64,000 nt of DNA from Dyadobacter sp. MSC1_007. Lineage in GTDB: Bacteria > Bacteroidota > Bacteroidia > Cytophagales > Spirosomataceae. The notes under the pieces were generated by a model. It was not told where the DNA came from and did not search any database. It saw nothing but the letters and a program-made list of their open reading frames with translations. The stretch is from NCBI RefSeq assembly GCF_023667495.1, contig NZ_JAMOZL010000010.1, forward strand, positions 1-64,000, read 5' to 3'. A program made the position numbers and the translations under genes. Of the stretch, positions 16,956 to 25,177 are shown piece after piece (within the stretch, counting starts at the first letter, position 1; the number at the start of each line of letters is the position of its first letter).

Positions 16956-18377
16956 ATGAAGAAAATCGCCATTATTGGTGCAGGGCCTGCTGGCTTAACT
17001 GCAGCATACGAGCTCTCAAAAAGAAATTACCAGGTGGATATTTTCGAAACCCAGGACGGTGTGGGCGGGATGAGCCGTACGATCACGCTTTGGGACTGTC
17101 TTGTCGATATTGGCCCTCACCGTTTTTTCAGCAGTAACAGACAAATCAACAAGCTATGGCTTGAAATTGCTGGTGACGACTACCGGATGATAAACAGGCA
17201 AACCAGGATATTCTATAAAAACCGTTTTTTTCAATATCCTCTCAAACCTTTTAACGCTTTCAAAAACCTGGGACCTTATGAGACCCTGAGATGTATCATA
17301 AGCTATGGTCAGCAGAAGATCTCGCCGGTTGCGCTCAATGGTGATTTTGAGAGCTGGGTAACGCGCCGTTTTGGGAAGAGGCTTTTCTTTATTTTCTTCA
17401 AAAACTATTCTGAAAAGCTATGGGGCATTAAATGCACCGAACTGGATGCAGATTTTGCCAACCAAAGAATTAAAAAACTGTCACTCTACGAAGCTATAAA
17501 GAACGGCTTTTCCGGTGATAGTGCCCAGCATAAAACGCTGGTAGACCAGTTTGCCTATCCTTCCGGAGGAACCGGGATGATCTATGAACGTATGGCGGAC
17601 CACGTTCGGAAACGCGACGGGCAGATATTCTTGAAAACAAAGGTCAAAAGGGTAATAGTAAAAGATGGCATCGCCGGGGGAGTGGAGCTGGAAGACGGCA
17701 CTGTTAAGAATTATGATGCCATAATCAGTACGATGCCTCTTACGAATCTTGCGAATACCATTGATAAAGTACCATCCGCAATAAAGGAATCTTTGGCAAA
17801 ACTTAAATTCCGTAACACCATAGTGGTTTACCTGCTAGTTGACGGCGAGGGGCTTTTTACAGATCAATGGCTGTACGTACATTCACCTGAACTGCTTGTT
17901 GGAAGGATTACCAATTTTCGTAATTGGTTGCCGGATTTATACGGAGATTCCAAAAAGACGATCCTTGCACTGGAATTGTGGTGTAATTCAGACGATGAGA
18001 TCTGGAATTATCCGGATGAAAAATTGATTGAAATTGCAACATCAGACTTGAAGAAAACTGGTCTGGCAGGGCCAAAAGCGGTTAATGAAGGATTCGTCTA
18101 CCGCGTCCCACGTTGTTATCCGGTCTATTCGAAAGGCTATATGGAGGCATTGCTACCGGTTCAGGAATATCTTTCGGGCATTGAAAATTTATATCCGATT
18201 GGCAGATATGGCTCTTTTAAGTACAACAACCAGGACCACAGTATCCTGATGGGAATGCTTGCCGCGCGAAAAATAGACGGAGAGCAAGATATCGATCTTT
18301 GGGAAATCAATACAGACTACGAGAGTTATCAGGAAAGCACAATTATCACTGAGACAGGTTTAAAAAACAATCATTAA
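16956..18377 (+). CDS. FAD-dependent NAD(P)/FAD oxidoreductase, UDP-galactopyranose-mutase-like
   Basis: 473 residues. An N-terminal Rossmann FAD site Gly-Ala-Gly-Pro-Ala-Gly (about 8-13) is followed by Glu-Thr-Gln-Asp-Gly-Val-Gly-Gly-Met-Ser, the second dinucleotide-binding motif of the amine-oxidase/protoporphyrinogen-oxidase superfamily. Asp-Ile-Gly-Pro-His-Arg-Phe-Phe-Ser and the C-terminal Ile-Gly-Arg-Tyr-Gly-Ser-Phe-Lys-Tyr-Asn-Asn segment resemble proteins acting with sugar nucleotide or glycan assembly. The substrate is unknown. It is followed after 41 bases by a GT-C-like membrane protein on the same strand, which supports a cell-envelope glycan or lipid-linked sugar role. Confidence 0.8.
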   Translation: MKKIAIIGAGPAGLTAAYELSKRNYQVDIFETQDGVGGMSRTITLWDCLVDIGPHRFFSSNRQINKLWLEIAGDDYRMINRQTRIFYKNRFFQYPLKPFNAFKNLGPYETLRCIISYGQQKISPVALNGDFESWVTRRFGKRLFFIFFKNYSEKLWGIKCTELDADFANQRIKKLSLYEAIKNGFSGDSAQHKTLVDQFAYPSGGTGMIYERMADHVRKRDGQIFLKTKVKRVIVKDGIAGGVELEDGTVKNYDAIISTMPLTNLANTIDKVPSAIKESLAKLKFRNTIVVYLLVDGEGLFTDQWLYVHSPELLVGRITNFRNWLPDLYGDSKKTILALELWCNSDDEIWNYPDEKLIEIATSDLKKTGLAGPKAVNEGFVYRVPRCYPVYSKGYMEALLPVQEYLSGIENLYPIGRYGSFKYNNQDHSILMGMLAARKIDGEQDIDLWEINTDYESYQESTIITETGLKNNH

Positions 18378-18418
18378 AACAGGTCTTCTCATTACTGATC
18401 TATCCATATGGACTCTCC

Positions 18419-20140
18419 ATGCTGAACTTTGACGAATGGCTTACCAACTATACCTTATCGGGGTTTTTACTGGTACTGATTTTTGCTTTATTCTATCTCA
18501 GGGCAAAATTAAATAGCGAAGGCCCATTTGAATCTGTTGACTGGCGATGGGCAACCGCATTTTTCGCAATCCTGTTTTTGATGCGTTATCCGTTCATTGC
18601 CTATAATCATGAACTGGATATCGATGAAAGTCAGATGCTCGTACAGGCGATGAGCCTGAAAAAATTCTGGATTTACTGGAAGCATGTGGATGGTCTTACG
18701 CAAGGGCCGCTGACAAGTTATTTACTGATCGTGCCGTCATGGCTGGGAATGCCATTTGATTACACTTCTGCGCGTTTGCTTGGTTTCATTGTTCTTTGCC
18801 TCACTTTGACAGCTACTTTCCTGACGTTCAGAAACCTGTTTAAGGAGCCTGTCGCTGTAATCATTTTTATCCCGGTAGCCTTCTTTTATCTTCTAAGTCA
18901 GGGTTCTTTTTCTTCACTTTATAATGAATATTTGGTCCTTTGTCTGCTGGCCATTTGTTTTTGGCTTTTTTCGCTTTCGTACCGACAGTCGCAACCAGAT
19001 GCCAGGCTCTTATTTCTTCTCGGCTTTGTTTCGGGAATGGTCCCATTTGCGAAATTGCAGGGAGTGCCCATTGCCCTGGTCATCGTCATTTTCACAGGGT
19101 TGATTATTTTGCAGCGCAGTACACAAAAGGCGAGGGCGCTGGCCAGTCTTTCCGTTGGCGGATTACTATTCCCTTTCATCGTACTCTATTTTACGACGCA
19201 GCATGAAGCGTTTGATTATTTCTGGAAATTCTATGTGATTGGCAATATGGAGTATTCCAGCGGAGGGTCTATTTGGCAAAAGGCGCTTCACTATCCGAAA
19301 TTTTTACGGCAATCGGGACAATTTCTCTTTCTGTTTATGTGCTACGTATTCCTGATCATTTGCTCATTATTGCTTTTGGTGCGATCAGGTATATTGTTTA
19401 AATCGATGCGCCTGCTTTTTTGGTTCGGCCTCGTTCAAATCATGATTGCTTTTTATGTGATTATAAAGTCAGGTTACTTATTTCCGCATTACCAGCAGTT
19501 TATGATTATTCCGTTGGGAATCTTTTCAGGCGTCGTTTTAGAAGCTGCGATGCCTACTATAAAATGGAATTCAGGAAAGATTAGGCTGGCCGGTCTGGCG
19601 TGGATGTTAATCTGCTTAATGCCTCACGTATTGAATAAACTCGCTACCGTGACCAGGCATGCCTCGTTACCGGGTGTTCAAATTAGAAAGGGAGAATTGG
19701 GCAGACCTCTGTCGATTTCACCTGTTTCAAAAGAGCTTCTTAATTTTACCCTTCCGGGAGATAATATGACGATATGGGGCTGGCACCCGGCGTATCACCT
19801 CGAAACAAAGCTACCCCAGGGTACCGCTGACGTTGTTCCCTTCCGTCTTTTGACATCTGGCCCTCAGCAGAAAAGCTATCAGGAGAAGTATTTAAATGAT
19901 CTTAAAACAACCCGACCTGCCGTTTTCGTCGATCTGATTACCAGCCATTCTTTTTGGTTTAATGACCCTGCACGATACGCCCATGAACAAATAGCTGAAA
20001 TACACCGCTTCGTGGCGCAAAATTATCAACAGGTTTCCGCCATTAATGGGGAAAGAATATTTGTTCGGAAGGATCGGCTGCTTACGCCCGGTAAGTTACA
20101 TATTCGTTTGAAAAAGACCCATCGTCATAAAGGTCAATAA
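18419..20140 (+). CDS. GT-C-fold integral membrane glycosyltransferase-like protein
   Basis: 573 residues with about ten or more membrane helices, then a soluble C-terminal region from about residue 430. In the first periplasmic loop, Glu-Leu-Asp-Ile-Asp-Glu-Ser-Gln near residue 65 matches the acidic metal/donor motif of PMT/ArnT-type GT-C enzymes that use polyprenyl-linked sugars. The last 59 bases overlap the end of the convergent phosphoesterase gene. It follows the FAD oxidoreductase by 41 bases, so the two probably form an operon for envelope glycan modification. Confidence 0.7.
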   Translation: MLNFDEWLTNYTLSGFLLVLIFALFYLRAKLNSEGPFESVDWRWATAFFAILFLMRYPFIAYNHELDIDESQMLVQAMSLKKFWIYWKHVDGLTQGPLTSYLLIVPSWLGMPFDYTSARLLGFIVLCLTLTATFLTFRNLFKEPVAVIIFIPVAFFYLLSQGSFSSLYNEYLVLCLLAICFWLFSLSYRQSQPDARLLFLLGFVSGMVPFAKLQGVPIALVIVIFTGLIILQRSTQKARALASLSVGGLLFPFIVLYFTTQHEAFDYFWKFYVIGNMEYSSGGSIWQKALHYPKFLRQSGQFLFLFMCYVFLIICSLLLLVRSGILFKSMRLLFWFGLVQIMIAFYVIIKSGYLFPHYQQFMIIPLGIFSGVVLEAAMPTIKWNSGKIRLAGLAWMLICLMPHVLNKLATVTRHASLPGVQIRKGELGRPLSISPVSKELLNFTLPGDNMTIWGWHPAYHLETKLPQGTADVVPFRLLTSGPQQKSYQEKYLNDLKTTRPAVFVDLITSHSFWFNDPARYAHEQIAEIHRFVAQNYQQVSAINGERIFVRKDRLLTPGKLHIRLKKTHRHKGQ

Positions 20141-20996
20141 TGGCGTAACCGGGGTTGGTTTCCTTATATTTACCCATCCAGTAATTTCCAGAAACCGCGC
20201 CGTTGCAGCAATAGGTGACCTTGTTGTAAGTCACCCGATCGAGCAGGTGAATGTGTCCGCTGATGGCTAACTTCACATTGTCGTATTTGTAGAATAGCTC
20301 TACCAGCCTGGCAGAATCCATGTGCATCCAGCTGCCTGGTACCACCCAGCTTCGGTCTTTTAAATTATCGCCATCAAAAAATACGCTGGCCGACAAGATC
20401 GGGATATGGGATGCGATCATTACCGGCGTTTGGGAAGGCGTACCGCGGAGGTCGCGTTTTAACCATTCAAATTGCTGTTCATCAAGTCTTGCCAGATAGC
20501 CTGTTCCTTCGGGGCAGGATTGGACGCTGTCCAGAACGATGATGTGCCATCCATTTCTGTCAAAACTAAAATAGGGACGCTGTATCCGTAATTCGTCCAT
20601 TGCCCACTTCTTCCCATCCTCGAACATGCCTTGACCAGGATGCCAGATGTCATGATTGCCGATGCAGGAAATGATTGGCGTGCTGTTTTCGGAGGACATT
20701 ATTTTGTGATAAAGCTCCCATTCTTTCACAGCTTTTGCCTTCTCGATTCGATGCGATCCCATCACCGAATCACCGGTGTTGAGAATCATGTCCGGCTTAA
20801 CGGGCAGGCTCTGGAGGTGATGAAGGCACTTTTCAAAACTTCTTCCGGCCCAAAGATGAGGTTGAATGTGAATGTCGGTAAGGTGTGCAATGCGCAGAAC
20901 ACGCTTTGGCTGATGGTTCATAGCCGCTGCGGTTCCTGTAAAGGAAAGGCCGCTGACAGCCATTCCCATGGTTTTTAAAAGATCTCTTCTTTGCAT
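20082..20996 (-). CDS. Tat-exported metallophosphoesterase
   Basis: The start at 20996 (Met-Gln-Arg-Arg-Asp-Leu-Leu-Lys) gives a twin-arginine signal and 304 residues; the frame is also open to 21014. Calcineurin-like motifs are present in order: Asp-Ile-His-Ile, Asn-Thr-Gly-Asp-Ser, Gly-Asn-His-Asp, an Ala-Ser-His-Ile-Pro segment and Gly-His-Ile-His. These provide the dinuclear metal site of class III phosphodiesterases. Tat export of a folded metalloenzyme fits a periplasmic phosphodiesterase; the substrate is unknown. The 3' end overlaps the convergent membrane protein gene by 59 bases. Confidence 0.88.
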   Translation of the reverse strand: MQRRDLLKTMGMAVSGLSFTGTAAAMNHQPKRVLRIAHLTDIHIQPHLWAGRSFEKCLHHLQSLPVKPDMILNTGDSVMGSHRIEKAKAVKEWELYHKIMSSENSTPIISCIGNHDIWHPGQGMFEDGKKWAMDELRIQRPYFSFDRNGWHIIVLDSVQSCPEGTGYLARLDEQQFEWLKRDLRGTPSQTPVMIASHIPILSASVFFDGDNLKDRSWVVPGSWMHMDSARLVELFYKYDNVKLAISGHIHLLDRVTYNKVTYCCNGAVSGNYWMGKYKETNPGYAIIDLYDDGSFSNEYVTYRA

Positions 20997-21032
20997 AGGA
21001 CCAGCGTGTTTCACGAAGGTAGCCCAATGTTT

Positions 21033-21380
21033 TTATCCGGATATTATCAGGGCATTATGAAACCGTGACCAGGTTTGGCAGACTGGGATGTAATCCGCTT
21101 CTTGGAGATAGTACCTACATATTAGCCCGCCCATGCTGAAAGCAACGAGATCAACTCGTTCACTTTCCACGGTATTTTCGCGGATGTAAAGATCGAGCTG
21201 TTCGGCAAGCTTCCCGATGCTCACGGTACCGTTACTGGGTTGTAACGAGGGAAGCAGAACTTTCCACCCCATCGCGCGCAAATGCTTTGCCATCCAAGCC
21301 ATTCGCCTCCCTGTATCCATAAAACCATGTACGAGTATTAAAGTATTTGCCATCGTATTATTTGGTTTAGACAGGTTCAA
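21033..21380 (-). pseudogene. Lipase-like alpha/beta hydrolase, C-terminal half missing
   Basis: 115 residues. His-Gly-Phe-Met-Asp-Thr, the oxyanion-loop region of triacylglycerol-lipase-like proteins, is followed by the nucleophile elbow Phe-Ser-Met-Gly-Gly near residue 83 and Ile-Cys-Arg-Tyr-Tyr-Leu-Gln. After that, similarity ends: about 22 unrelated residues follow before the stop. The catalytic Asp and His of a full-length enzyme (about 200-250 residues) are absent, so the product should be inactive. It overlaps the upstream membrane-protein gene by four bases (ATGA), so translational coupling persists although the gene is broken. The phosphoesterase start lies 36 bases beyond the break. 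Confidence 0.65.
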
Positions 21381-21748
21381 TGACCGGTGTTGACAAATTT
21401 GTGAGAAAGGAAGCCGAATGCTGTTCCCATTATTAAATGCGAAACAGTCAAAAATCCTGTGATACCAAAAAACAGGTAGGCAATTGGCAAGGATGCCCCT
21501 GCAACAATTGACCTGGTAATGGAATGGCCGAAAAAGAAGAACAACAATAAGTTAGCGATAATCCAGCCGGAATAAAGTGCTATCCAATGCCAGAAAGCAA
21601 AGATTAGCATGAAACCAAAAGCTCCAAGAAGCTCGCTAACACTCGATGGGGCAGTACTGGTTTCAGGATTCATGACGAGGACGTTGATTAAAAGTCCAAT
21701 GCGGTCCAAAATTATGAAGACGATTAACAGCAATGTAAGATTTCTCAT
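21377..21748 (-). CDS. Small integral membrane protein of unknown function
   Basis: 123 residues with four predicted membrane helices: about 4-24, a central pair rich in Phe/Trp, and 82-115. No catalytic or binding motif is evident and no family is recognised. It is translationally coupled (4-base overlap) to the broken hydrolase gene, so the pair may once have formed a membrane-plus-hydrolase unit. Confidence 0.6.
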   Translation of the reverse strand: MRNLTLLLIVFIILDRIGLLINVLVMNPETSTAPSSVSELLGAFGFMLIFAFWHWIALYSGWIIANLLLFFFFGHSITRSIVAGASLPIAYLFFGITGFLTVSHLIMGTAFGFLSHKFVNTGH

Positions 21749-21838
21749 CAGGATGGCTTAAAGATTTTAATCCAAAGCTGCCCACATGCGATGAAAATTC
21801 ATTTGATAAATGTCAAAAACTGTCGAACAACATGAAAT

Positions 21839-22102
21839 TCATTTTTTGGATCTGATCCGGCTAAGCGTTTCCTGTGTAACGTTCAGATAGGATGCCAGGA
21901 AATTGAGCGGAATCTTTTGCAACGCGAGCGGCTCATCACGCAACAGGTTGTTGTATCGTTCCTCTGCGGAGTGGAACACAAGCATTTTCATACGCTGGTC
22001 GAGTAGCAGGTAGTTTTCGGTCACCATAAGTCTGCCAAGCCTTTCCAATAGCGGATATTGGGCGAATGACTTTTCGATGAGATAGTCCAGAAAAAGGCTC
22101 AC
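21839..22102 (-). pseudogene. Crp/Fnr-family regulator, C-terminal fragment
   Basis: 87 residues matching only the C-terminal part of a Bacteroidota Crp/Fnr regulator. The dimer-helix end Leu-Leu-Glu-Arg-Leu-Gly-Arg-Leu is followed by Glu-Glu-Arg-Tyr-Asn-Asn-Leu-Leu and the recognition-helix signature Leu-Ala-Ser-Tyr-Leu-Asn-Val-Thr-Gln-Glu-Thr-Leu-Ser-Arg-Ile-Arg. The N-terminal cyclic-nucleotide-binding barrel (about 110 residues) is missing. I found no trace of it in the 130 bases between this fragment and the M1 peptidase gene. It is either a remnant or, less likely, a stand-alone DNA-binding domain. Confidence 0.65.
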
Positions 22103-22232
22103 GGCAAAAAATAACGTTAAGATTAACAGCTGATAATTCTTGAATGCTATTGCGCTAGAAATATACGGGATAGACGTAGCCGCTTTATTATCGTAACATT
22201 AAATAAGTTCTGTGACATCGACGAGTTGCGGG

Positions 22233-24197
22233 TCAAGGTTGTTTATTATCCCAAACATTATTCGCAGGGTTGATATCAGGAAACACATCCTTGGGATTTA
22301 TGACAACCTTACTGATGGCACCGTCGAAATCCGGAACAAACTTATAAATCGGACCCTGTTCCCAGATTTCTACCGGAAAGTTGTGGAATTCTTTCGCTCC
22401 GTTTTCAAAGGTAATTTCAACCTGCAAGGGCATCGCGGCCCTTTCCATATTTTCAACGATAATCGCTGCCTTTCCGGATTGTGAATTCGTGACACGGGTT
22501 ACTTTCTGGTCCAGTTTATAATTTTCGAGAAACATGGATTTCCAGAACCAGTTGAGGTCTTCGCCTGTGGTGTTATTGATGCTGCTGAAAAAGTCCCAGG
22601 GCGTGGGGTGCCGGTAGGCCCAGTCGCGGATATACTTGCGAAAAGCGAGATCAAACTGCCCCTTATCCAGGATATGTTCCCTGAGCAGGGTAAGTAAATA
22701 GGCGACTTTTTGGTATTGGACCGTGTATACCTCATTCCCTGGGATTACGTCAGGCCTCGTCATGATCGGCACGAGCGAATCGGCGAAAAGTCCGGCGACT
22801 GGTATGTCAATTTCGGGATAGCCAATAAATTCGCCGTTATTAAAATCCTTCGTGGCCATGTTATCCATGAAGGCATTTAATCCCTCGTCCATCCAGGCGT
22901 ACCTCCTTTCGTTACTTCCCACGATCATTGGAAACCAGGTGTGCCCGAGTTCGTGGTTGACAACAGCCCAATACATATTCCCCTTATCCTTCGCAGCACA
23001 GAAAACGAGCCCCGGGTATTCCATTCCGTCCAGGTTCGAGGCGACATTTACAGCCTTATTGTAGGGGTATTCATACCATTTTTCGGAAAAATATTGTAAG
23101 GTAAATTTGATATACTCCCCCGAACGCTCCCAGCTTTCGGCCAGCTTGGATTCGGCCGGATTCAGCGAACTTCCTAATACTTTTTTTCCGCTGGGCAACG
23201 CAATGCCTACTCCTTCCCAAACAAACGACTTCGAAGCAGTCCACGCGAAATCCCTTGCCGAGGTTAATTTGAATTTCCAGGTGCACAATGGTTTTGATGG
23301 TCTTGAAGAAGGAGCCGAAACTTCTTCGACGGTCCGGATAAATACTTTTTGATCGGAAGATTTGGCCCTGTTCCACCGTTCGGCCTGGGTGGCCGTCAGT
23401 ACTTCTTCGGGATTGAGGAGATCACCGGACGCTTCCACGATGTATGCGGAGGGAAGCGTAATATTCACATCGAAATTTCCATATTCGAGGTAAAATTCTC
23501 CATTGCCCAGATAGGGCAGGGTGTTCCAGCCACTGACGTCATCAAGTACGCAAAGCCGCGGATACCATTGCGCGACGGAATAGATGTCTCCATTTTTGGT
23601 AGGCAGAATGTCTGTCCGGTTTACATTAAAATCGGCGTTCCTGAAATTTCTTGGAAATTTATAACTGTACTTGATCTGAAACGAAAGCTGTTGCCCCGAA
23701 CGAAGAGGTTCATGGAGTTCAATCCTCATTCTTGTATCATTGATTGTGAACCCGGCTTCTTTGAACGTCCCTTTTGCACTTTTCAGATTCACTGACGCGA
23801 TGGTGAAACCACCTTCAAATTTAGGGTCCGTCGCATTATTGGTAAGAAACAACTTACTATCAAGTCCCTTCGAGTGCTTTTTATAGACATTCTGGTCCAT
23901 CTGTAACCATAAAAATGAAAGTTCATTGGGGCTGTTATTCAAATAGGTGATGGTCTCGGTCCCCGTAATGATTTCGGCTTTGTCGTCCAGGCTTACATCA
24001 ATTTTATAATCTGCCCGATTTTGCCAGTAAGCCGGTCCGGGTTCGCCGGTTGCCGAACGATATGAATTCCCGGCGGGGGAAATTGACGAGGCTGGAAACA
24101 AGTCCGTGGCTACATATTTTGATTTGTCCTGACATTGCGCCAGCGCAGCATGAAAAAGAAAAACGGGAAGGCAAAAAGCGAAGACAATACGATTCAT
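22233..24197 (-). CDS. Exported M1-family zinc metallopeptidase
   Basis: The start at 24197 gives a clear signal peptide (Met-Asn-Arg-Ile-Val-Phe, cleavage after Ala-Leu-Ala-Gln) and 654 residues; the frame is open further upstream. The gluzincin site His-Glu-Leu-Gly-His lies near residue 415, with the third zinc ligand Glu in Trp-Met-Asp-Glu-Gly-Leu-Asn downstream. An N-terminal beta-sandwich precedes it, as in aminopeptidase-N-like proteins. The canonical exopeptidase Gly-Ala-Met-Glu-Asn is replaced by Leu-Asp-Gly-Met-Glu-Tyr-Pro, usual for Bacteroidota M1 members. It starts 33 bases after the OleD-like gene on the same strand and may be cotranscribed with it. Confidence 0.88.
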   Translation of the reverse strand: MNRIVFAFCLPVFLFHAALAQCQDKSKYVATDLFPASSISPAGNSYRSATGEPGPAYWQNRADYKIDVSLDDKAEIITGTETITYLNNSPNELSFLWLQMDQNVYKKHSKGLDSKLFLTNNATDPKFEGGFTIASVNLKSAKGTFKEAGFTINDTRMRIELHEPLRSGQQLSFQIKYSYKFPRNFRNADFNVNRTDILPTKNGDIYSVAQWYPRLCVLDDVSGWNTLPYLGNGEFYLEYGNFDVNITLPSAYIVEASGDLLNPEEVLTATQAERWNRAKSSDQKVFIRTVEEVSAPSSRPSKPLCTWKFKLTSARDFAWTASKSFVWEGVGIALPSGKKVLGSSLNPAESKLAESWERSGEYIKFTLQYFSEKWYEYPYNKAVNVASNLDGMEYPGLVFCAAKDKGNMYWAVVNHELGHTWFPMIVGSNERRYAWMDEGLNAFMDNMATKDFNNGEFIGYPEIDIPVAGLFADSLVPIMTRPDVIPGNEVYTVQYQKVAYLLTLLREHILDKGQFDLAFRKYIRDWAYRHPTPWDFFSSINNTTGEDLNWFWKSMFLENYKLDQKVTRVTNSQSGKAAIIVENMERAAMPLQVEITFENGAKEFHNFPVEIWEQGPIYKFVPDFDGAISKVVINPKDVFPDINPANNVWDNKQP

Positions 24198-24229
24198 GAG
24201 TAATTTCTGACGAGGTGACCAAAACGTTG

Positions 24230-25177
24230 TCAAGATAACGATTTAACGCAAACGCAGATATCCAGCTGATCCACACTGGTGTAAAATTCGTATTGGCCGG
24301 TATAATCCAGCAATCTTTCAGCTTTCTCTACGCCGATTACGGAATCTTCCGTAATGTATTTCAGGGATTGTTTGGTTAGCGTTCCTTTAAAACCCAGGAA
24401 CGATCCGATATGTACGTAAAACGCAACGATTGGCATTGGGATGACAATGAATGTCTTTTTCCCCGTTTTTCGTTCTAAAATTTCACCAAATACAGTCCTC
24501 AAATCATAAGTGATTTTATCGGCTACATTGAAAATATGGAGCCCCGGTGCTGATTGAGCCATACACTTCACAACCATTTCGCAGAGATTTCCGATGTAGA
24601 TCATGCTGGCTTTTGAACTTAGTTTACCCGGCAGGATCATGACATTCCTTTTTATTAATCCAAGGATTCTTGGAAGGAGCACCCTGTCACCGCGACCATA
24701 AACAGCTCTGGGCCTTAATATATACACAGATTTAATCCCTGATTCACGGACTGCCTTTTCGGCCAACAACTTGCTCTGCCCATATAAGGAGATTTGGTTG
24801 TCCGGATGAACATCATGTTCAAACTTCATAGTTCCATCAGCAAAATTATAGACGGATGCAGACGATATGAATATTAGCAACTTACAATTGCGAACAGCGT
24901 GTAAAAGGTTTTCGGTTGCTTTGACATTATGATTAATAAATTGTTCTCTTGAAGATTTGTCGTCTGCCAAGCCTGCACAGTGAATGCAGGCGTCACAAAC
25001 TTGATCGGGAATCCCTACGGTCAGATCCTGCTGAAAGTAAGTTACATTAGGATATGGGTCAAATTTATTGGTAAATGACCTTCCGGTAGCCCAAATTTCG
25101 TGGTGTCCGTCAGAGGCAAGCACTTCAACGATACTGCTTCCAATGAACCCCGATGCGCCTGTCACAAGTATCTTCAT
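24230..25177 (-). CDS. NAD(P)-dependent epimerase/reductase, OleD-like
   Basis: 315 residues of the extended short-chain dehydrogenase type. Gly-Ala-Ser-Gly-Phe-Ile-Gly at 7-13 binds NAD(P); the catalytic set is Ser-106/107, Tyr-132 and Lys-136. Leu-Arg-Pro-Arg-Ala-Val-Tyr-Gly-Arg-Gly-Asp followed by Leu-Leu-Pro-Arg (about 154-170) is typical of OleD and 3-beta-HSD-like enzymes. OleD reduces the 2-alkyl-3-ketoacid made by OleA to the 3-hydroxy acid. Its ATG overlaps the stop of the adenylating enzyme by four bases. The OleD assignment comes from this motif and the operon; a sugar-nucleotide epimerase is possible from sequence alone. Confidence 0.78.
   Translation of the reverse strand: MKILVTGASGFIGSSIVEVLASDGHHEIWATGRSFTNKFDPYPNVTYFQQDLTVGIPDQVCDACIHCAGLADDKSSREQFINHNVKATENLLHAVRNCKLLIFISSASVYNFADGTMKFEHDVHPDNQISLYGQSKLLAEKAVRESGIKSVYILRPRAVYGRGDRVLLPRILGLIKRNVMILPGKLSSKASMIYIGNLCEMVVKCMAQSAPGLHIFNVADKITYDLRTVFGEILERKTGKKTFIVIPMPIVAFYVHIGSFLGFKGTLTKQSLKYITEDSVIGVEKAERLLDYTGQYEFYTSVDQLDICVCVKSLS

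Noticed and set aside
21033..21380. Hydrolase fragment as the missing OleB
   Set aside because: OleB uses an Asp nucleophile of the haloalkane-dehalogenase type, whereas this fragment has a lipase-type Ser-Met-Gly-Gly elbow and is truncated.
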